Shown: positions 48,202 through 59,579, counted from the first letter of the stretch. The stretch: 64,000 nt of DNA from Bacillus sp. WMMC1349 (GCF_013155385.1 NZ_JABJUQ010000007.1:3194501-3258500); one strand, 5' to 3'. Program-made: numbers and translations. Notes: a model not told the origin generated them from the sequence alone.

Positions 48202-48956
48202 CGTACATTCACCCCGCACTCTTTTAAGTAAGTTTTGACTTCCTTAATCGAAGTTTCTTGGTAATGAAAGATGGACGCAGCAAGTGCCGCATCAGCTTGC
48301 CCTTTTTCAAATACTTCATACATGTGTTCAGCATTCCCAGCACCGCCTGAGGCAATGACAGGAACAGAGACAGCTTCTGAAACAAGCTTTGTCAGTTTGA
48401 GATCAAACCCGGTTTTTTCACCATCAGAGTCCATACCTGTCAGCAAGATTTCACCTGCACCTCTTTGAACGGCTTCCTGTGCCCATTCTAAAACCTCAAG
48501 TTCTGTTCTCTGCCGACCACCATGTGTATATACAACGTATTTGCCTTTGTTTAAATCAAATTTTGCGTCAATCGCCACAACAATACATTGAGAGCCAAAA
48601 AAAGCTGCTCCTTCAGTGATAAGTTCGGGTCGAAGAACGGCTGCAGTATTGACTGAAACTTTGTCTGCTCCCGCCCGCAAAATGGTTTTTATATCTTCAA
48701 GATGATTGATACCGCCGCCAACAGTAAAGGGAATAGCCAACATTGCGGCAACTTTTTCGACAACATCAACAATGGTTTTTCTTCCTTCATGTGATGCAGA
48801 AATATCGAGAAAGACGAGTTCATCAGCCCCTTCATTGTCATACGTTTTAGCAAGTTCAACAGGATCTCCAGCGTCCTTCAATCCGAGAAATTGAATCCCT
48901 TTCACAACACGGCCATCTTTCACATCAAGACATGGAATAATTCGCTTTGTTATCAT
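48198..48956 (-). CDS. hisF: Imidazole glycerol phosphate synthase subunit HisF
   Basis: Cyclase subunit (252 aa) forming IGP and AICAR with ammonia from HisH. TIM barrel with catalytic Asp in [14 protein letters not shown] near the N-terminus and Asp in [12 protein letters not shown]. Phosphate-binding FTVGGGI and VIASGGAG loops are present. Overlaps hisA and hisI by 4 nt each. Confidence 0.97.
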   Translation of the reverse strand: MITKRIIPCLDVKDGRVVKGIQFLGLKDAGDPVELAKTYDNEGADELVFLDISASHEGRKTIVDVVEKVAAMLAIPFTVGGGINHLEDIKTILRAGADKVSVNTAAVLRPELITEGAAFFGSQCIVVAIDAKFDLNKGKYVVYTHGGRQRTELEVLEWAQEAVQRGAGEILLTGMDSDGEKTGFDLKLTKLVSEAVSVPVIASGGAGNAEHMYEVFEKGQADAALAASIFHYQETSIKEVKTYLKECGVNVR

Positions 48957-49690
48957 TTGCTGTTAATCCTTTCAAGTGCTTCCTTCATGGTAAATTGCTT
49001 TGTGTAAAACGCTTTTCCAACGATAGCACCGCTAATGCCGTCTGACTGTCGGTTAGCTAGTTCTTCAAGGTCGGCAATACAGCTGATACCACCTGAAGCG
49101 ATCACTTGTTTGCCGGTTGCTTTGGCAAGCTCAACTGTGCGGTTCACGTTCGGTCCAGATAACATTCCATCTGTTGCAATATCAGTAAAAATAAACACTT
49201 CAGCCCCTTCATTTGCAAGCTCAAAACCAAGCTCTTCCACTTTAACAGTTGATGTTTTAAGCCAACCTTCTGTGGAAACAAATCCATTTCTTGCATCAAG
49301 TCCTATTGCAATATGATTGCCGTAAATTTTGAGCATCTTTTTGACAAAAACCGGATTGGAAATAGCTACACTACCTAAGATGACTCTCTCTATACCTTGT
49401 GATAGATAGTTTTCAAGATCTTTTTCTGTTCTAATCCCACCGCCGATCTGTACCTTTACTTTCAGTTGCTTGGCAATTTTGATGACTTGGTTGTGATTCA
49501 CAGTCTTGCCTTCCTTAGCGCCATCCAAATCGACAAGGTGAATCCATTCTGCTCCCTCTCCAACGAACGATGATGCCATTTCAAACGGAGAATCTCCATA
49601 TATCGTTTCTTTTGCATAATCACCCTGAATCAGCCTTACACATTTGCCATTTCTAATATCAATGGCTGGATATAATGTAAATGCGCTCAT
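48953..49690 (-). CDS. hisA: Phosphoribosyl isomerase HisA (ProFAR isomerase)
   Basis: 245 aa TIM barrel isomerising ProFAR to PRFAR. The N-terminal [18 protein letters not shown] carries the first catalytic Asp, and [15 protein letters not shown] the second. Phosphate loops VQIGGGI and VIASGGI are present. Overlaps hisH and hisF by 4 nt each. Confidence 0.97.
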   Translation of the reverse strand: MSAFTLYPAIDIRNGKCVRLIQGDYAKETIYGDSPFEMASSFVGEGAEWIHLVDLDGAKEGKTVNHNQVIKIAKQLKVKVQIGGGIRTEKDLENYLSQGIERVILGSVAISNPVFVKKMLKIYGNHIAIGLDARNGFVSTEGWLKTSTVKVEELGFELANEGAEVFIFTDIATDGMLSGPNVNRTVELAKATGKQVIASGGISCIADLEELANRQSDGISGAIVGKAFYTKQFTMKEALERINSK

Positions 49691-50325
49691 TTTTTCACCT
49701 TCTGTTCTTCTGAAAGCTGTTTAAACCGTTTTAAAATTGACATCCCGACTGGACCGCTTTTTTCTGGATGAAACTGAACACCATACACATTATCAATACC
49801 GACAACAGCCGGAATGTTGACACCATAATCAACACTGGCAAGCAATGCTTTTTCATCCATTTCACTGACATAGTAAGAATGAACAAAATAAGCGTATCCT
49901 TGTTCACCATCGGTCAAAATTGGTGAGTAATTGTGAATGGAAAGATGGTTCCACCCCATGTGAGGCACTTTCAGGCGATTTCCTTCTTGATCCTGTTCTG
50001 CCAGTTTAACAACTTTTCCTTTCAATAAGCCAAGCCCTTTTGAAATGCCCTGTTCTGCACTTTCTTCAAATAAAAGCTGCATGCCAAGACAAATCCCAAG
50101 CAATAGCTTACCTTCAGATACAGCAGTCTGAATAAAGGTTTTCAAGTTCATGTTATCTAATATAGCTGAAGCATCCCGGAATGCGCCGACTCCTGGGAGG
50201 ATATAGCTATCAGCTTTTTGCAATTCCTCGATTTTTTCTGAGATGACATATGGCGCTTCAATTCGTTCCAGGGCTTTAGAAACACTGTACAGATTGCCCA
50301 TCCCATAATCAATGACACCGATCAT
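49687..50325 (-). CDS. hisH: Imidazole glycerol phosphate synthase subunit HisH
   Basis: Glutaminase subunit (212 aa, class I GATase) supplying ammonia to His[12 protein letters not shown] at the N-terminus, nucleophile Cys in [12 protein letters not shown] (~80), and His/Glu in [12 protein letters not shown]. The gene starts immediately after the hisB stop. Confidence 0.97.
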   Translation of the reverse strand: MIGVIDYGMGNLYSVSKALERIEAPYVISEKIEELQKADSYILPGVGAFRDASAILDNMNLKTFIQTAVSEGKLLLGICLGMQLLFEESAEQGISKGLGLLKGKVVKLAEQDQEGNRLKVPHMGWNHLSIHNYSPILTDGEQGYAYFVHSYYVSEMDEKALLASVDYGVNIPAVVGIDNVYGVQFHPEKSGPVGMSILKRFKQLSEEQKVKK

Positions 50326-50910
50326 TCACAGCATTCCTTTCGTTGAGGGGATACCTTTTATACGAGGGTCGATCATTGTTGCTTCATCAAGGGCACGTCC
50401 GAGTGCTTTAAAAATCGCTTCAATCATGTGATGAGTATTTTTTCCGTGATGGACAATGACATGAAGATTCATTCTTGCTTCAAGTGCCAACTTCCATAAA
50501 AACTCATTGACAAGTTCTGTATCAAATGTGCCAACTTTTTGACTAGGGAATTCTCCCTTGAATTCAAAGTGCGGCCTGTTACTCAAATCAACGGCAACTT
50601 GGGCGAGTGCTTCATCCATCGGTACTAAGCTGGAACCATAGCGTTTTATCCCTTTTTTGTCTCCAAGTGCTTCCAAAAGTGCTTGCCCAAGACAAATCCC
50701 GATGTCTTCTGTTGTGTGATGATCATCAATTTCGACATCACCATTCGCCTGAATGAAAAGGTCAAACTGACCATGTTTTGTAAATAGATCAAGCATATGT
50801 GTCATAAACGGTACATCTGTTTGAATATCAGCCTGACCTTGGCCATCAATAATAAATGATAGGGTGATATCTGTTTCATTGGTTTTCCTTACCCGTTCCG
50901 CTTTTCTCAT
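50326..50910 (-). CDS. hisB: Imidazoleglycerol-phosphate dehydratase HisB
   Basis: 194 aa, monofunctional dehydratase. Metal-binding motifs are DDHHTTEDIGICLGQ and HVIVHHGKNTHHMIEA. The second of two adjacent ATGs (50910) is taken because it is better spaced from GGGAGGAAG and gives the 194-aa length of B. subtilis HisB. It overlaps the hisD stop. Confidence 0.96.
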   Translation of the reverse strand: MRKAERVRKTNETDITLSFIIDGQGQADIQTDVPFMTHMLDLFTKHGQFDLFIQANGDVEIDDHHTTEDIGICLGQALLEALGDKKGIKRYGSSLVPMDEALAQVAVDLSNRPHFEFKGEFPSQKVGTFDTELVNEFLWKLALEARMNLHVIVHHGKNTHHMIEAIFKALGRALDEATMIDPRIKGIPSTKGML

Positions 50911-52190
50911 CATTCTTCCTCCCAGCTTCTCGATTCAATTGCTCTGGCATGCGCTTCAAGCCCCTCCAACCTAGCAAAAGCTGCGATTTTTTTCGCATTT
51001 TCCTCAAAAGCTTGTTTACTGTAAGAAATGATGCTTGATTTTTTTTGAAAGTCGGTTACCTGAAGCGGACTTGAAAATTTGGCTGTTCCATTTGTCGGAA
51101 GCACATGGTTCGGACCTGCAAAATAATCTCCTACAGCTTCAGAACTGTACGCTCCTAAAAAAATCGCACCGGCATGTTTGATCTTTCCCAGTAGTTCGTC
51201 AGGCCGTTCTGTTAAAATCTCTAAGTGTTCAGGGGCAAGTTCGTTGATCATCGAAACAGCTTCAGTTAAAGTTTCTGTCACATAGATCATTCCATGGTTT
51301 TCTATCGACTGACTAGCGATCTCTTTTCTTGGCAAATCTTTAAGCTGGCGTTCAACCTCTTTGTCAACAGCTTTTGCAAGCTCATAAGAATTTGTAACAA
51401 GTATGCTTGATGCCATGATATCGTGTTCAGCCTGTGACAACAGATCAGCGGCAATTTCACGGGGATTTGCCATTTTGTCAGCAAGAATGGCGATTTCACT
51501 TGGTCCGGCAATCATATCGATGTCAACCTGTCCGAACACTTCTCGTTTAGCAAGAGCGACATATATATTACCAGGACCAGTAATTTTATCGACCGATGAA
51601 ATGGTCTCCGTTCCGTATGCTAGTGCCGCTATTGCTTGGGCACCTCCAATTTTATAGATTTCTCTTACCCCAAGCTCTGCTGCAGCAACTAAGACACCAG
51701 CAGGAAGATAGCCGTCTTTTCCCGGGGGTGTGGTGAGAACGATCCGTTCAACCCCTGCGACAAGGGCTGGAATGACATTCATTAAGACTGATGAAGGATA
51801 TGCTGCAGTCCCCCCTGGCACATAAACTCCGACCGAATCAAGCGGTGTTATTTTTTGTCCAAGCATTGTGCCATCATTCCGATGATAAAACCATGATGAT
51901 GTCAGCTGTCGTTCGTGATATTCTTTTATATTAAAGATGGCTGACCGCAAAATTTCAATATCATCTTGATTAAGCCTACTGTATGCTTGTTGGATTTCAA
52001 ATTCAGAAACGAGAAAATCAAAGATGTCGACTCCATCGAATTGCTTAGTAAAAGCAGAAATAGCACTATTGCCAACTTTTTTCACTTCATCAATCATGAA
52101 GCGAACAGTTTTTCGTTGTTCTTCTGTTCCAGAATCAATAGACCGTTTTAAGGATATAGCAGCATTTCCGTTAGTGAAGGTCAGCTTCAT
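50910..52190 (-). CDS. hisD: Histidinol dehydrogenase HisD
   Basis: 426 aa. Zn-dependent enzyme that oxidises histidinol to histidine in two NAD-linked steps. Conserved stretches are [51 protein letters not shown] and [17 protein letters not shown]; the last contains the catalytic His region. It overlaps hisG by 4 nt. Confidence 0.97.
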   Translation of the reverse strand: MKLTFTNGNAAISLKRSIDSGTEEQRKTVRFMIDEVKKVGNSAISAFTKQFDGVDIFDFLVSEFEIQQAYSRLNQDDIEILRSAIFNIKEYHERQLTSSWFYHRNDGTMLGQKITPLDSVGVYVPGGTAAYPSSVLMNVIPALVAGVERIVLTTPPGKDGYLPAGVLVAAAELGVREIYKIGGAQAIAALAYGTETISSVDKITGPGNIYVALAKREVFGQVDIDMIAGPSEIAILADKMANPREIAADLLSQAEHDIMASSILVTNSYELAKAVDKEVERQLKDLPRKEIASQSIENHGMIYVTETLTEAVSMINELAPEHLEILTERPDELLGKIKHAGAIFLGAYSSEAVGDYFAGPNHVLPTNGTAKFSSPLQVTDFQKKSSIISYSKQAFEENAKKIAAFARLEGLEAHARAIESRSWEEE

Positions 52191-52825
52191 GTTGTTCCTC
52201 CTTCGACAATCAGTGAGAGTTGAGAAGCCATTTCATCAATAACCGCATCTTTCAAACGGTAACTGACAGGGTTTACGATAAACCTTGAGGTAATATCACA
52301 AATGGTTTCTGTTTCAATCAAACCATTTTCTCTTAACGTCTGTCCTGTTGAGACAATATCAACAATCCGATCGGTAAGACCGATCAGTGGAGCTAATTCA
52401 ATTGAACCGTTAAGTTTAATGATTTCCACTTGTTCTCCCTGTTCCTTAAAATACTTTGATGCAACATTCGGATATTTCGTCGCGACTCTTTGAACAACAC
52501 CGCTTGCTACTGTTTGCGGTAAACTGGCTATAGCTAAATGGCATTTACTCAATTTCAAATCAAGAACTTCGTATACATCCGGCTCTTTTTCAAGTATGAC
52601 GTCTTTTCCTGCAATGCCGACATCAGCTACTCCATGCTCGACATAGGTTGTGACATCGAGCGGTTTGGCGAGGATGAAGCGGAGATTTCCTTTAGGTGTA
52701 TCAATCATTAGTTTTCTTGTATCATCGAACTCCTCAGGAAGTTTGTATCCGGCCTGACGCAGTAGCTCGCAAGTTTCAGCAAAGGTTCGTCCTTTTGGCA
52801 GTGCGATTGTTAATGGGTTACCCAT
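52187..52825 (-). CDS. hisG: ATP phosphoribosyltransferase catalytic subunit HisG (short form)
   Basis: 212 aa short-form enzyme lacking the C-terminal ACT-like regulatory domain. It therefore needs HisZ, whose gene lies upstream and overlaps by 8 nt. N-terminal [18 protein letters not shown] and the PRPP loop around [14 protein letters not shown] (~155-168) are typical. It catalyses the committed step of histidine synthesis. Confidence 0.97.
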   Translation of the reverse strand: MGNPLTIALPKGRTFAETCELLRQAGYKLPEEFDDTRKLMIDTPKGNLRFILAKPLDVTTYVEHGVADVGIAGKDVILEKEPDVYEVLDLKLSKCHLAIASLPQTVASGVVQRVATKYPNVASKYFKEQGEQVEIIKLNGSIELAPLIGLTDRIVDIVSTGQTLRENGLIETETICDITSRFIVNPVSYRLKDAVIDEMASQLSLIVEGGTT

Positions 52826-53990
52826 GTCGTTCGTCCTTTCTGGAACCGATAAAATAGGTTACTTTTTGAAACGATTTTGTCATCTGATCGATGTTTTTGA
52901 TTCCAGCCAAATCTTGTAGAACGACTTTTTTTCCTTGTCTCCGTTCTTTCTCAGCAAATTTGATTGCCTCTTCTCGCTGTTCTGTGCTAAAAATAACTGC
53001 ATCAATTTTCATTTGCACATCGTTCAATTTCAAGGCTTCTAGTAAGCGGTCAAGCCGAATCCCAAATCCAGTGGCTGGAGCGTTGAAGTTAAAGCGATTA
53101 AGAAGCTCATCATAGCGGCCCCCATTTCCAATCGGAAAGCCAATATTTTCCGCATAAATTTCAAATAAAATTCCGTTATAGTAACTCATATGACGAACCA
53201 TACTGAGATCGATTGTTACATCTTCCGCACAACCATAGTCAACAAGTGTTTCCCAAAGTGTTTCCAATTGGAGAATTGCATTTTTTCCTGATTCAGAACC
53301 GATGATTGCTTTTGCTTGATCACAAATTTCAACTCCACCTTTCAGGTTGAGCAGTTTTAACAATCTTTGTTGATCAATTGTTGATAAACTTAACGATTTT
53401 ACATGCTCACGGAAACCAACATAATTTTTATCATATAAAAAGCGTTGAAGAACACGGACTCTATTTTGATTTCCTAGAATATCCATAAACAAAGCATCAG
53501 CAATACCAACGTGTCCGACAGAAATTTTAAATGTGGATAAACCTGCTTTCTTCAATGAAAAAATCACAAGGGCGATCACTTCAGCATCAGCGCTTGTTGA
53601 ACCATCTCCAATTAGTTCAACACCGACTTGTTCAAATTCAGCGGGGCGACCACCTTCCTGTTCCTGGGCTCTGAAAACATTTGCCGCATACCCAATCCGA
53701 AGAGGATGATGTTTATCGAGGTTTGCAGCGGCGATCCTGGCAATTGGTCCTGTCATATCTGGTCTTAAAACAAGCGTTTGCCCCTTTTGATCAAGCAGCT
53801 TAAAAAGTTGCTGGTCTAAAATAGCCGATTGTACACCGACCGTATCATAAAATTCTAATGTCGGTGTTTCCATAAACTGATATCCCCATAGCTCTATCAG
53901 TTCTGTTAATGAAGTGCGCGTCTCTTTCATTGTTTGATAAAGGCCTGGCAGTATATCTCTCATTCCATCGGGTTTTTCAAACATAAACAT
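52818..53990 (-). CDS. hisZ: ATP phosphoribosyltransferase regulatory subunit HisZ
   Basis: 390 aa histidyl-tRNA synthetase paralogue without aminoacylation activity. It activates the short HisG and confers feedback control. Class II synthetase-like motifs remain ([43 protein letters not shown]). It is the first gene of the his operon, with ribosome-binding site GGGAGGTG. No T-box leader was seen in the 215 bp upstream. Confidence 0.96.
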   Translation of the reverse strand: MFMFEKPDGMRDILPGLYQTMKETRTSLTELIELWGYQFMETPTLEFYDTVGVQSAILDQQLFKLLDQKGQTLVLRPDMTGPIARIAAANLDKHHPLRIGYAANVFRAQEQEGGRPAEFEQVGVELIGDGSTSADAEVIALVIFSLKKAGLSTFKISVGHVGIADALFMDILGNQNRVRVLQRFLYDKNYVGFREHVKSLSLSTIDQQRLLKLLNLKGGVEICDQAKAIIGSESGKNAILQLETLWETLVDYGCAEDVTIDLSMVRHMSYYNGILFEIYAENIGFPIGNGGRYDELLNRFNFNAPATGFGIRLDRLLEALKLNDVQMKIDAVIFSTEQREEAIKFAEKERRQGKKVVLQDLAGIKNIDQMTKSFQKVTYFIGSRKDERHG

Positions 53991-54205
53991 GGTGTTTTGA
54001 CACCTCCCAGTATCAAAAAATTAAAAATCCTTTAGTTCGCTAATATGATAATATGTTAACAAATTAAAGTTTGGAAATCAACCAATTTTGGAAAGTTTGT
54101 TTGTCCAGACTTCATAAAATAATCATTTTATTTCTTAAACATTTGAATGATATAATACTTAAAAACGCATAGTATAGACATCATAGAGAGAACAGGAGAT
54201 CGAAT

Positions 54206-54919
54206 ATGAAATTTCTTAAATCATTACTTGTTGCTTTGATCTTAGCAACTATTGTTATCTTTATACTGTTTTCTAAAGAAATCAAAACCTCGTTGATTGA
54301 AACATTTGCAGCAACTAAACAAACATCAGCTGAAATGGAACGTAAACCGTTAGATGTCCCGCTATTGAAACAAATGGACCGTCCAAAGCTTTATAATGGC
54401 TGTGAAGTCACGAGCTTGGCGATGATTTTAAACTACAGTGGATATGATGTGACAAAAAATGAATTGGCTCAAAAAGTCAAAAGGGTGCCTTTACAATATA
54501 AAAACGGTTTAAAAGGAAACCCAAATGATGGCTTTGTTGGGGATATGGAAAAAGGGCCAGGTCTTAGTGTTTATCATGGTCCAATCTATGAATTAGCAAC
54601 ATCTTATGCAGGTGACAAAGTCCTTGATTTAACAGGAAGCAAACTAGAAAAAATCTATGAGCAGCTCAATCACAGCAGACCGGTTTGGGTGATCACGACT
54701 GTCAACTTCAGCCCTGTGAAAAGTATGAAAACATGGAACACACCGACAGGCAAAGTCGATGTGACATATAAAGTACATAGTGTTGCGATCACAGGATATG
54801 ATCAAAAATATGTTTATGTAAATGACCCCTATGGTTATAAAAACAGAAGAACCGACAGAACAAAATTTGAAAAATCGTGGAAACAGATGGGGAGGCAAGC
54901 GATTGTGATTGCTGATTAA
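54206..54919 (+). CDS. yvpB: C39-like peptidase family protein YvpB
   Basis: 237 aa, N-terminal signal anchor (FLKSLLVALILATIVIFILF) then an extracytoplasmic papain-like C39_2 domain. Catalytic residues are Cys in LYNGCEVTSLAM (~71), His in VHSVAITGYD, and Asn/Asp in VYVNDPYG. It is likely a secreted or membrane-anchored peptidase; the substrate is unknown. It is divergent from hisZ and convergent with yvoF. Confidence 0.9.
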   Translation: MKFLKSLLVALILATIVIFILFSKEIKTSLIETFAATKQTSAEMERKPLDVPLLKQMDRPKLYNGCEVTSLAMILNYSGYDVTKNELAQKVKRVPLQYKNGLKGNPNDGFVGDMEKGPGLSVYHGPIYELATSYAGDKVLDLTGSKLEKIYEQLNHSRPVWVITTVNFSPVKSMKTWNTPTGKVDVTYKVHSVAITGYDQKYVYVNDPYGYKNRRTDRTKFEKSWKQMGRQAIVIAD

Positions 54920-54928
54920 AAAGGGCAA

Positions 54929-54960
54929 CAAAGCCCCCGTTTTAGTCAACGAGGGCTTTG
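54929..54960. terminator. yvpB/yvoF bidirectional terminator
   Basis: CAAAGCCCCCGTT pairs with AACGAGGGCTTTG (one mismatch) around TTAGTC. It overlaps the 3' end of yvoF. Confidence 0.8.
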
Positions 54961-55461
54961 TGAGCGTTGTTCCATTTCTTCTTTTGTATAAATGATGCGC
55001 ATCGGATTACCACCGACCAAAACACCTGGAGGAACATCTTTATGAACAAGAGTACCTGCGGAAACGACAGCACCTTGGCCGATCTCAACACCTGGAAGTA
55101 TTGTTGAATTAGCTCCGATCATCACTTCATCACCAATGATCACTTCACCAAGACGATATTCTTTAATTAAATATTCATGAGCTAAAATCGTCGTATTGTA
55201 GCCGATCACACAATTGCGTCCAACAGAAATCTTTTCCGGGAACATCGTATCAGGCATGACCATCAGCGCAAATGCGGTTTGCTTTCCAACTTTCATTCGC
55301 AAAAATGTCCGATACATCCAGTTTTTCAATCCTAAAAAAGGTGTATAACGCGCAATCTGAATGACAATAAAGTTTTTAACAACTTTCAGAAATGGAACGG
55401 TTCCATAGATTTGCCATAAAGCATTAGCACCTGACACAGGATAACGCTTTGTTTTCCTCAA
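54946..55461 (-). CDS. yvoF: Hexapeptide-repeat acetyltransferase YvoF
   Basis: 171 aa, LbH fold. It has hexapeptide repeats ([55 protein letters not shown]). This is a CoA-dependent acyltransferase of the NodL/LacA/CysE superfamily; the acceptor is unknown. It overlaps ppaX by 4 nt and closes the hprK-lgt-ppaX-yvoF gene run. Confidence 0.9.
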   Translation of the reverse strand: MRKTKRYPVSGANALWQIYGTVPFLKVVKNFIVIQIARYTPFLGLKNWMYRTFLRMKVGKQTAFALMVMPDTMFPEKISVGRNCVIGYNTTILAHEYLIKEYRLGEVIIGDEVMIGANSTILPGVEIGQGAVVSAGTLVHKDVPPGVLVGGNPMRIIYTKEEMEQRSQSPR

Positions 55462-56105
55462 TCTAGCGCCACTTCCAAAACGTGAAGCAGGTCTCTCATC
55501 TCAACTAACATATAATCAGGATGATACTTCTCTAAGTTCTTTTCACCTTTAATTGACCAAGCCACTCCAGCCGTTTTTGTACCTGCATTTTGCCCAGCTA
55601 AAATATCGTGGTAATTATCACCGATCATGATCGCCTCTTCAGGTAAACTGTCAAGCTCTGATAACGCTAAGAGAACAGGCTCTGGATCCGGTTTAGCTCG
55701 TTTAACATCATCAAGTGTCACGACAGTTTCAAAAAAACGATCGAGACCTGTCCATTTGAGGCCCATATTGACAGTATCACGTAGCTTTGTTGTCACAATA
55801 CCAAGCTTATACCCGTTATATGCCAAGTGCTCAAGTGTCTCATAAACCGTATCATACTCTGTCACGAGCTGATCATGCATTTTATGGTTGTATTCACGAT
55901 ACATCATGATCATTTCATTGGCGTTCTCCTGATTGATCCTGCTAAACGTTTCATAAAGAGATGGTCCAATAAAGTTCAGCACATCTTCACGTTTATACTG
56001 CCCTGGATGATAATGACCGAGTGTATGTAAGAAAGAAGCAATAATCAGCTCATTTGTATTGATTAACGTTCCATCCAAATCAAACAGCACAGTATTGATT
56101 TTCAT
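55458..56105 (-). CDS. ppaX: Pyrophosphatase PpaX
   Basis: 215 aa HAD-superfamily enzyme (beta-phosphoglucomutase-like cap). It removes the pyrophosphate that HPr kinase/phosphorylase forms when dephosphorylating Ser46-P HPr. Motif I is [14 protein letters not shown], motif II is [11 protein letters not shown], motif III is the Lys in [15 protein letters not shown], and motif IV is [14 protein letters not shown]. The gene sits in the hprK operon, matching its function. Confidence 0.96.
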   Translation of the reverse strand: MKINTVLFDLDGTLINTNELIIASFLHTLGHYHPGQYKREDVLNFIGPSLYETFSRINQENANEMIMMYREYNHKMHDQLVTEYDTVYETLEHLAYNGYKLGIVTTKLRDTVNMGLKWTGLDRFFETVVTLDDVKRAKPDPEPVLLALSELDSLPEEAIMIGDNYHDILAGQNAGTKTAGVAWSIKGEKNLEKYHPDYMLVEMRDLLHVLEVALD

Positions 56106-56141
56106 AAAAAATTTCCTTTCTTTGCGGCCTTTTTGAAAAAC

Positions 56142-56954
56142 TTACATTTCTTGATACCGTTTAATCTCGCCGCCTTTAAACCTCCTGAATAATATAACAC
56201 CAACCGCACAGACGATCAGGACAATGGAAATAACTTGAGCGATTCGAAGCGTATCCGTCAGCATCAGACTGTCTGTCCGAAGTCCTTCAATATAGTAACG
56301 CCCGATCGAATACCAAATGACATACGTTAAAAACAGTTCGCCCCGCTTTAAATTAGCTTTTCTTAAAAGAATCAAAATCAGAACACCTGTTAAACTCCAT
56401 AATGATTCATATAAAAAAGTAGGATGATAATATTGCCCATTCACATACATTTGATTAATGATGAAGTCTGGCAGATGCAGGTTTTCTAAAAATTGTCTTG
56501 AGACAGAGCCACCGTGTGCTTCCTGATTCATAAAATTACCCCAGCGACCGATCGCTTGACCTAATAGAATGCTGGGAGCCGCAATGTCGGCAAGCTTCCA
56601 GAAAGAAAGTCCTTTTTTCTTGGCAAAAATGATTCCAGTTAAAATTGCACCAATTAAACCGCCATGAATGGCAAGGCCTCCATTCCAGATTTGAATGATT
56701 TGATCAGGATGTTCACTATAATAATCCCATTTAAACAGAACATAGTACGCTCTCGCACAAAGAATCGCAATCGGAATAGCAAAAAGGACCAGATCAACAA
56801 AGGTATCTTTATGAAGCCCTCTGCGCTCACCTTCTCTGACCGCCATCCATAATCCCAGTAAAGCACCGACACCGATAATAATGCCGTACCAGTGCACAGC
56901 AATGGGACCCAATTGAAAAGCGATCGGGTTTAGTGGTTCAAAAGTTTCATTCAT
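56142..56954 (-). CDS. lgt: Prolipoprotein diacylglyceryl transferase Lgt
   Basis: 270 aa integral membrane enzyme with about seven spans. It transfers diacylglycerol from phosphatidylglycerol to the lipobox Cys of prolipoproteins. Signatures are [37 protein letters not shown] and [18 protein letters not shown]. The second of two adjacent ATGs (56954) is best spaced from TAGGAG. It lies 9-12 nt after hprK. Confidence 0.97.
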   Translation of the reverse strand: MNETFEPLNPIAFQLGPIAVHWYGIIIGVGALLGLWMAVREGERRGLHKDTFVDLVLFAIPIAILCARAYYVLFKWDYYSEHPDQIIQIWNGGLAIHGGLIGAILTGIIFAKKKGLSFWKLADIAAPSILLGQAIGRWGNFMNQEAHGGSVSRQFLENLHLPDFIINQMYVNGQYYHPTFLYESLWSLTGVLILILLRKANLKRGELFLTYVIWYSIGRYYIEGLRTDSLMLTDTLRIAQVISIVLIVCAVGVILFRRFKGGEIKRYQEM

Positions 56955-56965
56955 CATGACAACTC

Positions 56966-57898
56966 CTAATCATCAATTTCACCATCTTCAATCACATCCG
57001 CTAGTTTATTCGTAAATTGTTCGGCTGCATTCAAACCCATTCGTTTCAATCTAAAGTTCATGGCAGCCACTTCAATAATAACAGCGAGATTTCTTCCCGG
57101 ACGGACTGGGATGGTCAGCTTTGGTATTTCAGTATCAATAATTTTCATCTTTTCTTCGTCAAGTCCTAAACGATCATACTGTTTCCCCTGTTCCCAGAGT
57201 TCAAGACTCATAACAAGGGTGATCCGTTTAAAACTTCTCACAGCACCTGCACCAAATAAAGTCATCACATTGATAATACCGAGACCTCTAATTTCGAGGA
57301 GATGTTCAATTAAATCAGGTGCGCTTCCAATCAATGTATCCTGATCTTCCTGTCTAATCTCTACACAGTCATCCGCAACAAGGCGATGACCTCTTTTTAC
57401 AAGCTCCAAGGCGGTCTCACTTTTACCAACACCGCTCTTTCCAATGATCAACACCCCGACACCGTAAATATCTACGAGTACACCATGTATGGCGGTTGTT
57501 GGCGCAAGTTGACTTTCAAGAAAATTTGTCAGGCGGCTGGAAAGACGAGTTGTCTTCAATGGGGAGCGAAGGACAGGCACACCTTTTTCTTCAGAAGCTT
57601 CAATAAGTTCAGGCGGAATTGGCAAATCACGCGATAGAATAATCGCCGGGGTCACCTCAGTACATAATGAAAACATTCGTTGCTTTTTGTCTGCTTCAGG
57701 AAGCTTCTCAAAAAAGGTAATTTCTGTTTTCCCTAGCAGCTGAACTCTCTCTCTTGGATAATATGTAAAATACCCCGCCATTTCAAGGCCTGGTCTAGAT
57801 AAATCACTCATTGTAATCGGGCGATTGATCCCCTCTTCTCCACTGATTAATTCCATTTTGAACTTGTCTATCATATCTTTTGTGCGAACTTTTGCCAC
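56966..57898 (-). CDS. hprK: HPr kinase/phosphorylase HprK
   Basis: 310 aa. Phosphorylates HPr and Crh on Ser46 in response to fructose bisphosphate and reverses this with phosphate. The P-loop is [16 protein letters not shown] (~152-167). The HPrK signature is [20 protein letters not shown], and catalytic His137 is likely in [13 protein letters not shown]. Normal length. In B. subtilis nag genes precede hprK; here a decayed prophage lies directly upstream. Confidence 0.97.
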   Translation of the reverse strand: MAKVRTKDMIDKFKMELISGEEGINRPITMSDLSRPGLEMAGYFTYYPRERVQLLGKTEITFFEKLPEADKKQRMFSLCTEVTPAIILSRDLPIPPELIEASEEKGVPVLRSPLKTTRLSSRLTNFLESQLAPTTAIHGVLVDIYGVGVLIIGKSGVGKSETALELVKRGHRLVADDCVEIRQEDQDTLIGSAPDLIEHLLEIRGLGIINVMTLFGAGAVRSFKRITLVMSLELWEQGKQYDRLGLDEEKMKIIDTEIPKLTIPVRPGRNLAVIIEVAAMNFRLKRMGLNAAEQFTNKLADVIEDGEIDD

Positions 57899-57946
57899 GA
57901 TGTTAACCTCCTCTTCTAAAGGTGAAAGCTATACACATTTAGCTTT

Positions 57947-57960
57947 ATTCTACCACTTTG
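57947..57960. other. Candidate attL of the 58-63 kb prophage remnant
   Basis: ATTCTACCACTTT is repeated directly at 63141-63153. The integrase remnant ends only 76 bp inside this site, as expected for an int-proximal attachment site. It lies about 50 bp upstream of hprK. Confidence 0.6.
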
Positions 57961-58035
57961 AGAATAAAAACCCTAGTATTTAAAGAAATTGAGAGGTCTT
58001 TTTAAAAACCTCCCCCAGTTGAAGTCATAGCATAC

Positions 58036-58540
58036 TCAAGCTTGAACAGATTCTTCTTCTAAGTCTTTGAAAGTATGCCCGTAAATATCCAGTATCATTT
58101 GTGGAGTGTTTCCCAACCGATCAGCAACCACTTTAATAGGAATTCGCTGGCTTAGCAAAATTGTACCATGAGTATGTCGTAGACCATGAGCCGTAATTTT
58201 CTTACACTTCGTTTTTTGTACGATTCGATCAATGCTGTATTTAGTAGTGCTATGAGCAATGGGTTTACGTGTTTTGTGAGAGATAAAAATGTAATTTGAG
58301 TCAGAGAAACCAAAGCCAAAAGAGAATAAAACTTCTTTACACCAAGCATGGTAAACTTTTAATTGATTTAATAGTGCTTTATCAATTAGAATTGTTCGAT
58401 AGCTTTTTTTGTTTTTGGAGTCCTTACATCTTTATCATCACGAGTACGCTCGACAGTTATAGTTCCTTCCTTGAAACTTAGACTTCCCCAAGTTAACCCG
58501 AGAGCCTCACCTTTTCGCAATCCAAACGAAATGGCTTATC
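58036..58540 (-). pseudogene. Truncated, frameshifted phage tyrosine integrase
   Basis: Only the C-terminal catalytic half remains. It begins AISFGLRKGEALGLTW (first catalytic Arg), then ITVERTRDDKDVRTPKTKK. A frameshift at an A7 run (58404-58410) follows, then SYRTILIDKALLNQLKVYH, KKITAHGLRHTHGTILL (His-x-x-Arg box), and QMILDIYGHTFKDLEEESVQ with the catalytic Tyr in IYGHT-neighbouring sequence. The N-terminal arm-binding and core-binding domains are missing. The upstream end is fused directly to an amidase gene in the opposite orientation. Confidence 0.88.
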
Positions 58541-59121
58541 ATGCCCATGATGGGAACCGTTGTTATGTAAGCTTCTTAAAGCCGAATGCCAACCAAACAG
58601 CAATTAGTGTGGAAATGTGTGTGGAAAAGGACGGGTACATCCACAGTGAAACTGTTGAAAATGCGGCTGAATTAGTTGCAAAACATGGACTATCCACGAG
58701 CAGAATCGTTCGTCATTATGATGTCACACGAAAAAACGGTCCGGCTCCTTGGGTAAGTGATTCAAGTCAACTATCAGCATTTCGGAAAAAAGTTGATCGT
58801 CTGCTTGGAAATAAAACGGGATCTAAAACAGACTCATCTTCAAGTCATAACAAGAAATCAAGGTATCCATTGCCTTCCGGTGTTTATAAACTAAAAAGCC
58901 CGATGATGAAGGGTACAGCAGTAAGACAGATTCAAGAAGCACTGGCAGCACTTTATTTCTATCCAGATAAAGGCGCGAAGAATAACGGGATTGACGGATA
59001 TTATGGGACTAAAACAAAAGATGCGGTTAGACGATTCCAATTGATGCATGGACTAGCTACGGACGGTATTTATGGACCGAAGACGAAGGCGAAGGCGAAA
59101 CTTGAGGAACTATTGAAGTAA
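58536..59121 (+). pseudogene. 5'-truncated phage N-acetylmuramoyl-L-alanine amidase
   Basis: Endolysin of the XlyA/CwlA type. AYHAHDGNRCYVSFLKPN, then AISVEMCVEKDGY and IVRHYDVTRKNGPAPWV are the second half of an Amidase_2 domain; the first zinc ligand region is missing. A linker and a peptidoglycan-binding domain follow (MKGTAVRQIQEALAALYF, GIDGYYGTKTKDAVRRF). The open frame extends upstream to 58471 only by reading antisense through the integrase. The usual Cys before PAPWV is Gly here. A GAAGGC triplet expansion near the end adds KA residues. Confidence 0.88.
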
Positions 59122-59124
59122 TAT

Positions 59125-59160
59125 AAAAAGGGCAGGCGCTATGCCTGCTCCCTTTTTTAT
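59125..59160 (+). terminator. Amidase terminator
   Basis: GGGCAGGC/GCCTGCTCCC is followed by TTTTTT at 59152-59157. It is homologous to the terminator beside the other amidase copy at 33.76 kb. Confidence 0.85.
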
Positions 59161-59213
59161 AAGATCGTTAAAAAACCTTGAAAGGCATTTAGCCAAGGTT
59201 TTTAAAAATTTAT

Positions 59214-59579
59214 TTACTTAACCTGATAAATTTCACCATCATGATTGCATACAATTATTGTTTCATAATCCTTTGAAGAGATTATTAAATCTAGTCCTTC
59301 TCCTCTATCAGGGTCAATTCTATCCTTTAAAAACTTAATTAAATCATCATAGGATGTAAAAAACAATTTATCAAGATAATCGTGTATCGGATGTGTATAG
59401 TATAAATAAAAATCTTCGTATTTCTCTAACACACCACTAGAGTAAATTTTTTTGTCTAATTTTACCCAATTTAGTATATTATTTATTGGATTAATATTCT
59501 GCGGATTAATTTTATAATTTAGTTCCTTTTTTATTTCATCTTCATTTTTGATTACTTTAGTTCCAGGAAATATATTCAT
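59214..59579 (-). CDS. Putative immunity protein of the LXG toxin
   Basis: 121 aa, acidic, soluble, of unknown family. It begins MNIFPGTKVIKNEDEIKKEL and contains YEDFYLYYTHPIHDYLDKLF and DLIISSKDYETIIVCNHDGE. It starts 11 nt after the LXG toxin stop on the same strand, where the cognate immunity gene lies in LXG operons. The function is therefore inferred from position only. It is AT-rich relative to the chromosomal genes. An intrinsic hairpin (CCTTGAAAGG.. region) at ~59175-59205 may end the transcript. Confidence 0.7.
   Translation of the reverse strand: MNIFPGTKVIKNEDEIKKELNYKINPQNINPINNILNWVKLDKKIYSSGVLEKYEDFYLYYTHPIHDYLDKLFFTSYDDLIKFLKDRIDPDRGEGLDLIISSKDYETIIVCNHDGEIYQVK

Noticed and set aside
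53991..54205. T-box or histidine leader before hisZ
   Set aside because: The 215 bp lack a T-box sequence, a specifier-like stem or a terminator/antiterminator pair.
58471..58535. Start of the amidase open frame at 58471
   Set aside because: The first ~20 residues are read antisense through the integrase remnant and are an artefact of the deletion junction.
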